Below, piece after piece: positions 1-5,633 of a DNA stretch of 7,091 nt (its first letter is position 1; the number at the start of each line of letters is the position of its first letter). Source of the DNA: Bacteroidota bacterium (GTDB lineage Bacteria > Bacteroidota > Bacteroidia > UBA8524); the NCBI GenBank assembly GCA_003531115.1, contig DQHT01000120.1:1-7091 (forward strand), read 5' to 3'. The translations under genes and the position numbers were made by a program. The notes beneath the pieces are model-generated. The model worked only from the letters and a program-made list of their open reading frames with translations. It ran no database searches and was not told the DNA's origin.

Positions 1-131
1 TAGCCAAACGAATCTTTAGCGTGCGCAGTCACCTCACGGCGTATCGAAGTGAACTATCCTCTTCAGAGGGATTAAATTTTCATCCATATTGATAGCTATT
101 GAAAAAAATTGGTTATAAGTACCTATAGGTT
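1..131. other. Left-edge region with no assignable gene
   Basis: The first 60 bases are noticeably richer in G+C than what follows. One plus-strand frame is open from base 3 to a TGA at 90-92 and would give 29 residues, including RSHLTAYRSELSSSEG. This could be the tail of a gene cut by the window edge, but 29 codons without a recognisable motif prove nothing. From about base 72 the sequence is AT-rich like the neighbouring gene. A 10-bp perfect palindrome, ACCTATAGGT, sits at 121-130, one base past the stop codon of the minus-strand gene, but it lacks a T-tract and is too short to call a terminator. Confidence 0.3.
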
Positions 132-692
132 TTATTCTGCTTCAGTAATACTAATTTTTCCTTTGTCAGAAATGCGGATAGTATGTTTTTTTCTTAAATT
201 ATCTACCGCATCTATTTCGTCGTTTTCGTCTGGATCGCTGTCTGCCAAGTAGCTCTCTTCTAATTTTATGACATTTGAGTTAATGGTAAAACTCATAGAT
301 TCATCAAAGGCATCCCCAAGAAAGTTATACGCTACATTTATTACAGTAGCTTGTTTAATATTCGGTTCATATAAAAGTAACAAATCATATGAAAGAGAAC
401 CAAATTCGTGATAACATACAGAACTTGTAGTCGAATCTATATCACAGCTAACACGGACAAGATAGGTGTTATACCCACTAATAGGTGGTAATGAGTCTTT
501 ATAAATTCTTAAAAACTTTAATAAACTATCATTAAATGATTTTCCTTTAGGAAATTTTAACTCAAAAGCAGTATTAGCATGTAAATATTTAACGGAATTT
601 ATTTCAGGTAATAAATGTGTTTCGTTTTGATTTTTATTTCTGCCCGAATGCAAAAAAAAGAATAACGCAAACAAAAATATTAAATATTTCAT
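132..692 (-). CDS. Hypothetical exported protein, AT-rich, 186 aa
   Basis: I do not recognise the family. The N-terminus (residues 1-16, MKYLIFLFALFFFLHS) is a lysine plus a strongly hydrophobic stretch, which fits a Sec signal peptide or a single anchor. There is no lipobox cysteine. The rest has alternating hydrophobic/polar strands and two cysteines (about 83 and 93) that could form a disulfide in the periplasm. It also has an acidic stretch (about 150-164, rich in D and E) and a basic/hydrophobic end (KKHTIRISDKGKI). The ending resembles many small exported Bacteroidota proteins of unknown function, but that is an impression only. The only ATG that supplies the hydrophobic leader is the one at 692; no Shine-Dalgarno sequence precedes it. 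The gene is clearly more AT-rich than the others here and stands alone, separated from the nitrilase gene by 392 bp of repeats. It may be a recent arrival or simply a poorly conserved lineage-specific gene. Confidence 0.75.
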   Translation of the reverse strand: MKYLIFLFALFFFLHSGRNKNQNETHLLPEINSVKYLHANTAFELKFPKGKSFNDSLLKFLRIYKDSLPPISGYNTYLVRVSCDIDSTTSSVCYHEFGSLSYDLLLLYEPNIKQATVINVAYNFLGDAFDESMSFTINSNVIKLEESYLADSDPDENDEIDAVDNLRKKHTIRISDKGKISITEAE

Positions 693-752
693 AATAATTA
701 ATCAATAGGTAATGCCCTTTTGGTATTATCGTTTATAAGATATTCCTGGTAT

Positions 753-782
753 GCGGAAAGAGGGATTCTAACCCCCGGACCC
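753..782 (-). pseudogene. tRNA 3'-end-like fragment (possible attachment-site remnant)
   Basis: Read on the minus strand, this segment has the form of a tRNA T-arm plus acceptor strand. There is a 5-bp stem GGGGG/CCCTC (772-776 with 760-764, one G-T pair), a 7-base loop TTAGAAT (765-771), then TTTCCGC (753-759). Preceding bases GGGTCC fit the 3' side of a serine-tRNA variable arm, and the string resembles serine tRNA 3' ends as I remember them. The loop has A where tRNAs have the invariant C56, no CCA follows, and no matching 5' acceptor strand, D-arm or anticodon stem is found upstream. It is therefore not a functional tRNA. Tyrosine-recombinase elements often leave such 3' tRNA pieces, but no integrase is present here. 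Chance resemblance is possible. Confidence 0.4.
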
Positions 783-880
783 TGTTTTGAAAGCTGTTTT
801 TCACTTTAAAGGTAGAAAAATTTTGTGAATCGGATGCTTTGAAACCCTTATTCCTCGGTAGTTCGTCTTTTCCGAAGGTA

Positions 881-920
881 ATGTCCGTCGCACTTCGGCA
901 AGCTCAGTGTGACGGACCAT
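881..920. repeat. REP-like palindrome 1
   Basis: GTCCGTCGCACT (883-894) pairs with AGTGTGACGGAC (906-917). All 12 positions pair if one G-T pair is allowed, around an 11-base loop containing CGGCAAGCTC. Two further pairs form outside (AT with AT) if C918 is bulged. The core CTTCGGCAAGCTCAG matches a repeat I recall as widespread in Bacteroidota and other environmental genomes, and in one frame it gives the peptide LRQAQCD, seen in many spurious predicted proteins. It lies downstream of the nitrilase gene on the minus strand, where the hairpin could stabilise or end the transcript, though no T-tract follows. The palindrome is certain; the family assignment is from memory. Confidence 0.75.
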
Positions 921-938
921 TTAAATCCCCTCACCGCG

Positions 939-997
939 TCCGCCGAAGCTCGACGACAGTTTACAGGCTTAATCAAATCTTGCCGAGCGTAGGCGGA
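939..997. repeat. REP-like palindrome 2 with long loop
   Basis: TCCGCCGAAGCTCG (939-952) and CGAGCGTAGGCGGA (984-997) are inverted copies pairing at 12 of 14 positions, with mismatches at 945/991 and 947/989, around a 31-base loop. Arms of the type TCCGCCGAAGC...GCGTAGGCGGA resemble a second class of intergenic palindrome I recall from Bacteroidota, normally with a shorter loop. The extra loop sequence might be an insertion or drift. It begins only 21 bp after palindrome 1, and the two may work as a pair, as REP elements often do. Confidence 0.6.
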
Positions 998-1006
998 TCC
1001 CCTCAA

Positions 1007-1086
1007 CTCCTCATCTCCTCATCAAAAGTCTTAGGTAAATCGTTCTCCCCGTCCCCTCGTCTCCTCGTCTCCAAGTCCCCTCGTCT
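1007..1086. repeat. C/T-rich tandem-repeat tract
   Basis: The plus strand is almost all pyrimidine in two blocks. CTCCTCAT occurs twice in tandem at 1007-1022. GTCCCCTCGTCT occurs at 1051-1062 and again at 1075-1086, with a partial copy (CCTCGTCT) at 1063-1070 between them. The last copy ends inside the stop codon of the minus-strand nitrilase gene. On the minus strand the tract reads as purine-rich GACGAGG/GGAGA repeats. Such tracts are common downstream of genes in some Bacteroidota as far as I recall. No function is evident. Confidence 0.7.
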
Positions 1087-1840
1087 AAAAATTCCCCTCC
1101 GCCCTGTGGCCCTCTGCGGTCCAGGTAGTGACTTCTTCCGTTTCGATATCATAGATCAAAAACCCTTCATTATGGTCATCAAGTTGGTGAACCAGTGCAC
1201 CACTTGCATTCCACACAGCGGATCCACCGGCGCTTTCAGTTTCATTGTTGGGGCCCACAGAATTGGCCATCATAACAACCATTCCCTGCTTTTTTGCAAT
1301 TTCCGGATAGCCTTTGTTGGCTTTTTCCATGCCTTTAGCCGTCTTGGCAACGCTGGCCAAATAGAAGCCGGCTCCTTGTTGAGCAGCCTCTTCAGCATGT
1401 TCCGGCAAAAGCGATTCATAACAAATAGCCAGTGCAATTTTTTTATTGTCCAAAGTCAGAATCATAGACTGATCGCCAGGCACAAAAAAGGGAAGTTCAT
1501 CCTTATGGAGATGCTGCTTGGAGTATGTTGACCGGGGTGCGTCCGGCTGGAAAACAACCAGGCTGATATGCACGCCTGCCTTACTCCGGGTGGGCAGGCC
1601 AACGCAGATCGTTATGAGTTCTTTGTCACTCATTTCCTGAAAAATATCCAATCTGACATCCTCCTGAATGCTGGCAAGCGTATCTGCCAGAGTGGGTTCA
1701 TAGCCGGTAAGGGAGAGTTCGGGAAAAAGGATAAGATCGGCCTCTTTTTCCAGGGCGAGTTCGATCATCCTTTTGTGGATTCCGATATTTCTTTCAATAT
1801 CGCCTTTAAACGACCGGGTTTGTGCAACGCAGAGTTTCAT
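1085..1840 (-). CDS. Carbon-nitrogen hydrolase (nitrilase superfamily)
   Basis: A 251-residue amidohydrolase of the nitrilase/omega-amidase superfamily, likely cytoplasmic. The superfamily Glu-Lys-Cys triad is visible. The Glu is E41 in LILFPELSLTGYEP, the Lys is K108 in YSKQHLHKDE (with the accessory Glu E115), and the nucleophile is C140 in ALAICYESLLPEHA. The N-terminus (MKLCVAQTRSFKGDIERNI) is the usual first strand of the fold, which supports the start. Members hydrolyse amides, carbamoyl groups or nitriles. The substrate cannot be told here, and omega-amidase, N-carbamoyl hydrolase and generic amidase are all possible. It lies 5 bp after the DinB-type gene and is probably cotranscribed with it. 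No Shine-Dalgarno sequence is seen. The last dozen residues (TAEGHRAEGNF) are encoded by sequence with a repeat-like look (see findings) and the TAG stop falls in the C/T-rich tract, so the tail may not be original to the enzyme. Confidence 0.93.
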   Translation of the reverse strand: MKLCVAQTRSFKGDIERNIGIHKRMIELALEKEADLILFPELSLTGYEPTLADTLASIQEDVRLDIFQEMSDKELITICVGLPTRSKAGVHISLVVFQPDAPRSTYSKQHLHKDELPFFVPGDQSMILTLDNKKIALAICYESLLPEHAEEAAQQGAGFYLASVAKTAKGMEKANKGYPEIAKKQGMVVMMANSVGPNNETESAGGSAVWNASGALVHQLDDHNEGFLIYDIETEEVTTWTAEGHRAEGNF

Positions 1841-1845
1841 TTTAT

Positions 1846-2364
1846 TTATTTCTTATACTGTTCAATTAGTTGACGTATGCTGGCCAGGTGATGGTCGTCG
1901 TGCTCGGCAGTAAAATAGGCCATATCAACCGGGCGCATGTGCTTTTTTAATCGGGGATGCAGAGAGCTGAATGATTGGGTTTCATCATCCAGATCCTTTA
2001 AACGTGTTATAAACCGGGACCGTTTTTCCCAAAATTCAGTTATTAAGCTATCCAGTCTGGCAGCATTATGATTGGCTTCATAGGTTTTTATATTGCTCAT
2101 GTCGGCGGCGCGTAAAATTTCCTTACGCGCCAAAAAATCATCTATCCTTCCTTCATGCAGGTTTTCCAGATCGATCAAATGACCAATATGCTCCTTGATA
2201 CTCCATTTTCCATCGGGTTTGAAAATCAGAGCCTGCTCGTTCACACCTGAAGTCAATTCCTTAATCCGGACCGCGGTACCGTGCAGGCGTTCCAATACAT
2301 TAGGCAGCCATCCTTCCGGCAGGTCAAAACTGAATATTCGTGAAGTCCAGGGTGTTCTGTTCAT
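1846..2364 (-). CDS. DinB/YfiT-superfamily metal-binding protein
   Basis: A 172-residue four-helix-bundle protein of the DinB_2 type. The three metal-binding histidines expected for the fold are in place: H62 in WSIKEHIGHLIDLE, and H155 with H159 in AEHDDHHLASI near the C-terminus. The N-terminal stretch (W-x-x-R-x-F, then ERLHGT) fits the start of this subfamily, so the ATG at 2364 is well supported. A GGAG at 8 bases upstream agrees. Relatives include damage-inducible DinB of Bacillus and thiol-S-transferases such as those using bacillithiol. The actual reaction of this copy cannot be read from sequence. It should not be confused with E. coli DinB (DNA polymerase IV), which is unrelated. 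It leads a two-gene minus-strand unit with the nitrilase, and is transcribed away from the OmpA-domain gene. Confidence 0.9.
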   Translation of the reverse strand: MNRTPWTSRIFSFDLPEGWLPNVLERLHGTAVRIKELTSGVNEQALIFKPDGKWSIKEHIGHLIDLENLHEGRIDDFLARKEILRAADMSNIKTYEANHNAARLDSLITEFWEKRSRFITRLKDLDDETQSFSSLHPRLKKHMRPVDMAYFTAEHDDHHLASIRQLIEQYKK

Positions 2365-2455
2365 GGCTTGATCTCCATGTAAAATTAATAATTTTTATTT
2401 ACCCATGTATCGAAATCCATGCTTTTGCGTTATAGCTATATTAATGTTTTGAACG
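2365..2455. promoter_or_regulatory. Divergent intergenic region (DinB-type gene / OmpA-domain gene)
   Basis: This 91-bp AT-rich spacer must carry the promoters for both directions. On the minus strand TAATTTTA, one base from the Bacteroidota -7 consensus TAnnTTTG, lies shortly before the DinB-type start, but no clear -33 element is spaced correctly. On the plus strand a TTTTG at 2423-2427 and a TAATGTTTTG at 2442-2451 resemble promoter parts, though the latter is too near the ATG. TATAGCTATA (2431-2440) is a perfect 10-bp palindrome 15 bp before the plus-strand start and might be an operator; at this AT content it may be chance. Confidence 0.4.
2373..2376 (-). promoter_or_regulatory. Shine-Dalgarno-like site of the DinB-type gene
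   Basis: GGAG on the minus strand, 8 bases before the ATG at 2364. It is the only start in the window with a well-placed SD-like sequence; the other genes start after A/T-rich or featureless leaders, as is usual in Bacteroidota. Confidence 0.45.
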
Positions 2456-4528
2456 ATGAAAAAGCTACTCACCCTGCTCACGGTTTTGCTTTTGTCCCAC
2501 TTGTCAAATGCCCAAACAAGCGAAAAAAAATTTGTCATCTATTTCGCAACGGACTCTGATGTACTCGATGAAACGTCCCGGCTAAGGTTGGATAGCATCG
2601 AAAATCTGGTCAAAAATGTTGGTCATTATTCCATATTCCTGTACGCTCATACCGATGAGGCCGGATCAATACCTTATAATGAGGCCCTTTCGAAAAAAAG
2701 AGAAGTAGCAACCAGCAACTATCTCCAACAGAAAGGAATAAGGGCAAACTCCATGACCAGTTCCAGCTTCGGAGAAAAACGGCCTGTTTTGAAGGAAGAA
2801 GGAGTTGAATCCATACAGGAGAATCGCCGCGTGGAGATTCTTTTACGCTACAAAAACTTCCAAAGCGGAAAAGAAATTTTAGAAACGGGCAGGGCAGACG
2901 ACAAACAGATCATCCGGCTTACAGATGCCGGAGCCCAGGAAATACAGGGTGAAAAAGGTATACAGCTTCTGATACCTGCCAACGCCTTTATGAAAGCAAG
3001 TGGCGATTTTGTCTCGAATGAATCCGTACAAATTGAATTGGAAGAATTTCCCGGATTTGGAGAGGCGGTTCAACATGGTTTAGGCACCCTGAGCAATGGA
3101 CGCCTGCTCGAAAGCGGGGGCATGTTCTATATCGGTGCAACGGCAGGTGGGGAGACTCTCCGTTTGCGTGAAGGAATGGAAATTGCCGTTCAATTGCCTT
3201 CTCAAAATATTCAATCAGGAATGACCGTCTTTTATGGAGAACGAAATGAGCAGGGGGTGGTGGACTGGACGAATTCCGGGCAGGCATTCAAAGCGACAGA
3301 CACCAGTACGGTAGTTAAATTGCCCTTGCCTGGATTTGCTGATGAATTGTTGGGAATGCGCAAACCGCTTCCCGAAGTAAACGACTATACCCCTGAAGCA
3401 TGTATGCTTAAAATTCCCAAAAGACCCAATATGCCGCATCTTCCGAGAAAGCCATCTCCCCCCGTTGAACCACAAAGGCCGGAGCATATTAAAGAAGGTT
3501 TGTTTGCCATTTTTAATGAAGAATGGCGCGAATGGTACAAGGACCATACTGCCTATCTAGAGGATATTAAACGCTATAATAAAAGGATGGAACAGTATGC
3601 CCACCGCATAGAAATTTATCATAAACAAATGGAAGATTACCGGAGTGATTCGTTGGTTTATGCCAGGGAAAGGGAAACCTTCAACGAATCCTTAAACAAA
3701 GCGATCGTTGAAAGGGAAGAACTTTTTGAATCTTTGTCCGCCTGGCTGGAGGTGGCGCACTGGAATAATGGCTTGCAAAGGATATCCCGCTTAATGCGTG
3801 ACTCAGTTTATTATTCATCTCATTTGAGCAATGATATCCGGACCCAGGCTCTTCTTATGCCAAGCCATACATATTCCGACAAAACAAAAAGACTCAGGCA
3901 GGAAATTGATGCATTGACCTATCTAAAAAAATGTGATGAAAAAGAAGCCCTGAACATTTCAGACAGGAATAGGGTATTTCAGTTTCAAACATTTTATTAT
4001 AAAAACAGGAACGGACGCCTCCTTGGTTCCACTTTCATACCCAAAGTAAACCGCTGTTATGTTAAAGATGGTTCTGTTCCCAACCCCGCTCTCGAACGGC
4101 TCGAGGCGATGGAAGCTGTTATTGCGGGCAAAAAATCTGAACTAGGAATTTTTAATCGTTCCGACCTTCCCAGCTTATATACCACACGTATTAATAATAT
4201 GGGGTATATTAACTGCGACCGCTTCAACACAACGCCCCAACGGTTAATGGCTGTGGTCCGGGTGAAAGGGGTTCAGCGTGGAGATCAGGTGTTTGTTTGT
4301 GTTCATCGACTAAAAAGTGTTTTACCACTTTATGCCGGAGAAAACGGAATTGCCGTGACAGAATTACCCATTGGCGAAAAAGTTACCCTCGTAAGCATTG
4401 GTGCCAAGGATGGCAGGGCTGTAATGGATATCCGGAAATTTAGTGTCGGCCGGGAGATCAGCACCCTTGAACTTGCCCCTGAAATTGTTCACCTGGATCA
4501 AATAAAGTCCACCCTTGCATCTCTATAA
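2456..4528 (+). CDS. Secreted OmpA-domain multidomain envelope protein
   Basis: A 690-residue exported protein. Residues 1-19 are a signal peptide (MKKLLTLLTVLLLSHLSNA) with likely cleavage before Q20. Residues 24-133 form an OmpA-type peptidoglycan-binding domain: YFATDSDVLD, AHTDEAGS (D67), NEALSKKRE (N75, L78, R82) and ENRRVEI (R124/R125). Residues about 150-250 look like a ZU5-related beta region (IPANAF, then LLESGGMFYIGA, then a closing strand ending in P248). A proline-rich hinge follows (320-343), then a long charged, tyrosine-rich helical region (345-430) that may be coiled coil. The C-terminal domain (about 500-690) holds GYINCDRF at 583-590, a motif I recall from Bacteroidota envelope proteins. 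No beta-barrel is present. The likely role is a periplasmic or outer-membrane-associated structural protein bound to the wall; no enzymatic site is seen. It is a single gene, followed by 163 bp of spacer. Confidence 0.88.
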   Translation: MKKLLTLLTVLLLSHLSNAQTSEKKFVIYFATDSDVLDETSRLRLDSIENLVKNVGHYSIFLYAHTDEAGSIPYNEALSKKREVATSNYLQQKGIRANSMTSSSFGEKRPVLKEEGVESIQENRRVEILLRYKNFQSGKEILETGRADDKQIIRLTDAGAQEIQGEKGIQLLIPANAFMKASGDFVSNESVQIELEEFPGFGEAVQHGLGTLSNGRLLESGGMFYIGATAGGETLRLREGMEIAVQLPSQNIQSGMTVFYGERNEQGVVDWTNSGQAFKATDTSTVVKLPLPGFADELLGMRKPLPEVNDYTPEACMLKIPKRPNMPHLPRKPSPPVEPQRPEHIKEGLFAIFNEEWREWYKDHTAYLEDIKRYNKRMEQYAHRIEIYHKQMEDYRSDSLVYARERETFNESLNKAIVEREELFESLSAWLEVAHWNNGLQRISRLMRDSVYYSSHLSNDIRTQALLMPSHTYSDKTKRLRQEIDALTYLKKCDEKEALNISDRNRVFQFQTFYYKNRNGRLLGSTFIPKVNRCYVKDGSVPNPALERLEAMEAVIAGKKSELGIFNRSDLPSLYTTRINNMGYINCDRFNTTPQRLMAVVRVKGVQRGDQVFVCVHRLKSVLPLYAGENGIAVTELPIGEKVTLVSIGAKDGRAVMDIRKFSVGREISTLELAPEIVHLDQIKSTLASL

Positions 4529-4537
4529 CCAATCCAT

Positions 4538-4553
4538 CCGCTCCACCGCTCCA
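4538..4553 (+). repeat. Tandem 8-mer CCGCTCCA x2
   Basis: CCGCTCCA occurs twice head-to-tail, 9 bp after the stop of the OmpA-domain gene, and is followed by more pyrimidine-rich sequence (AATCCTCCTCTC). It is similar in style, not in sequence, to the C/T tract at 1007-1086. It probably belongs to the same broad class of gene-end repeats. Confidence 0.5.
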
Positions 4554-4572
4554 GTCTGATAATCCTCCTCTC

Positions 4573-4606
4573 ATAATGATCCATTATCAATTTGATCGCT
4601 TTTTTT
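4573..4606 (+). terminator. Possible weak terminator after the OmpA-domain gene
   Basis: ATAATG (4573-4578) and CATTAT (4582-4587) form a perfect 6-bp stem with a 3-base loop. A run of seven Ts (4600-4606) follows, 12 bases beyond the stem. The stem is A/T-rich and the T-run is not adjacent, so it does not meet the usual form of an intrinsic terminator. The position between two separately promoted genes is the main support. Confidence 0.25.
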
Positions 4607-4623
4607 AACAAGCGGAGAATCAA
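4592..4623. repeat. Bulged inverted repeat upstream of the coiled-coil gene
   Basis: TTGATCGCTT (4592-4601) pairs with AAGCG (4610-4614) and ATCAA (4619-4623). This gives ten base pairs interrupted by a four-base bulge (GAGA) on the 3' side, with an 8-base loop. It could be a termination structure, a regulator site or chance. Confidence 0.35.
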
Positions 4624-4636
4624 TTGAATAAAAAAC

Positions 4637-4669
4637 TTTAAAAAATATGCAGACAATTTGGTAGTATTG
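4637..4669 (+). promoter_or_regulatory. Candidate Bacteroidota-type promoter
   Basis: TAGTATTG (4662-4669) differs at one base from the -7 consensus TAnnTTTG, and TTTA (4637-4640) differs at one base from the -33 TTTG, with a 21-base spacer, near the usual 19-20. Transcription would start about 15-20 bases before the ATG at 4692 and serve the coiled-coil/RNase unit. The match is imperfect on both elements. Confidence 0.35.
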
Positions 4670-4691
4670 AGGAGCGTAATACCAGATAACT

Positions 4692-5627
4692 ATGCAAAAC
4701 GAAGAAAACACACTGAAAAATCAGGCTAATCCTGAAAAACCAAAAAACAATACAGGCCGGGTGGTACTCATCGCACTGCTATTGATCTCGCTGATCCTAA
4801 ATCTTTTTCAATGGTACAACAGCAATCAGGAAGCAGGAAATTACGAAACCACCATCGATAGCATGGCTATCGACAATGCTGAAGTAGACCGTCAGTTGTC
4901 GCTGACCAAAGCCGAATTGGAGCAATACCGCGGACGTTCTGAACAATTGGATAGTCTTCTTAACGATGCCACAGGCAAAATTGCCGAACAGGAAGACAAG
5001 ATCCGGGCTTTAATGAGCTCCGGTAAAAAATCTTCTGCAAACAATGCGGCATTAAGACGCCAGCTTGAGGAGTTAAAAGCCTTAAAGGACAAATACCTGG
5101 AAGAGATCGACCGTTTGATTATGGAAAATCAACGCCTGCAGAGCGAAAACGATTCGCTTGCCGTTGAACTGAGCAATAATGTTACGGTTACCAATTCCTT
5201 ACAGGCCAGACTAAAAGTTGCTGAACAACTGCGTGTTGACCGGGTGAGTGTAACGCCTCAGAAAAAACGGGCTATCGGCGGAAAAGCTGTGGCAACATCC
5301 ATGGCAAAACGTACCGAAAAAATTGATGCCTGCTTCGTTGTTTTGGAAAATGCAGTAGCATCAAGGGGTACCAAACTGATCAGTCTGCGCCTTGTGGCAC
5401 CTGATGGCAAACCACTGGCAGGTACAAGTCAGGGTACTTTTGTGAATGTTGACAATGGACAGGAAATGACCGCAACAGCCAACCACCAATTGGATTATGA
5501 CGGCAGTTCCATGGACCTTTGCCTGACATGGGAGGATGAAAGCAAACCGCTTGTTCCCGGAAAATATGGCGTTGAAGTGTATATCGACGGGGCATTGGTG
5601 TTTACCTCTTCCTTTACCCTTGAATAA
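4692..5627 (+). CDS. Membrane-anchored coiled-coil protein of unknown function
   Basis: A 311-residue protein I cannot name. Residues 1-22 are polar and basic, and 24-40 form one transmembrane helix (VVLIALLLISLILNLFQ). About 52-182 is a long, E/K/L/Q-rich coiled coil with heptad-like spacing, broken by a short SSGKKSSANN stretch near 109-118. Residues 185-311 form a separate beta-rich domain with KIDACFVVLEN, a P-D-G turn and a PGKYGVEVYIDG-type ending. With no signal cleavage site, an N-in anchor and a periplasmic coil and C-terminal domain are the simplest reading, but the opposite topology is not excluded. It lies 6 bp before the beta-CASP RNase gene, so the two are surely cotranscribed. 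Whether they interact is unknown. Similarity to SMC-like proteins would come from the coiled coil only. Confidence 0.85.
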   Translation: MQNEENTLKNQANPEKPKNNTGRVVLIALLLISLILNLFQWYNSNQEAGNYETTIDSMAIDNAEVDRQLSLTKAELEQYRGRSEQLDSLLNDATGKIAEQEDKIRALMSSGKKSSANNAALRRQLEELKALKDKYLEEIDRLIMENQRLQSENDSLAVELSNNVTVTNSLQARLKVAEQLRVDRVSVTPQKKRAIGGKAVATSMAKRTEKIDACFVVLENAVASRGTKLISLRLVAPDGKPLAGTSQGTFVNVDNGQEMTATANHQLDYDGSSMDLCLTWEDESKPLVPGKYGVEVYIDGALVFTSSFTLE

Positions 5628-5633
5628 GCTTCG

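Larger units (their letters stand above)
693..1084. other. Gene-poor interval with clustered repeats
   Basis: No credible gene lies in this 392-bp interval. From left to right it holds the AT-rich upstream region of the exported-protein gene (693-750), a tRNA 3'-end-like fragment (753-782), about 100 bp of AT-rich sequence with nothing recognisable, two successive imperfect palindromes (881-920 and 939-997) and a C/T-rich repeat tract (1007-1086). A plus-strand frame is open across much of it and on into the nitrilase gene. Its translation is made of repeat sequence followed by antisense sequence, so I do not accept it as a gene. Confidence 0.7.

Noticed and set aside
58..69. Small palindrome CCTCTTCAGAGG as a terminator
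   Set aside because: The stem is only 4 bp with a 4-base loop and no T-tract follows directly on either strand.
753..840. Complete functional tRNA gene
   Set aside because: An anticodon-like CTTTCAA loop lies at the right distance, but its flanks are AACAG on both sides, a direct and not an inverted repeat. No D-arm or acceptor partner exists, and C56 is lost.
1007..1086. Possible CRISPR-like array
   Set aside because: The repeat units are 8-12 bp, adjacent or irregularly spaced, with no unique spacers of regular length and no cas genes.
839..1531. Long open plus-strand frame across the repeats and the nitrilase gene
   Set aside because: It begins in repeat DNA (it contains the LRQAQCD-type peptide of the palindrome) and then runs antisense to a gene with a full catalytic triad. 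Its translation has no domain character.
1568..1873. Plus-strand open frame antisense to the nitrilase and the end of the DinB-type gene
   Set aside because: The opposite strand has two well-supported genes with conserved motifs; this frame shows none.
2879..3547. Minus-strand open frames inside the OmpA-domain gene
   Set aside because: They overlap each other and the coding sequence of a continuous 690-residue protein, with no recognisable motif.
4669..4674. GAGGAG as ribosome binding site of the coiled-coil gene
   Set aside because: It lies 17 bases before the ATG, too far for a normal Shine-Dalgarno site, and falls between the candidate -7 box and the predicted transcription start.
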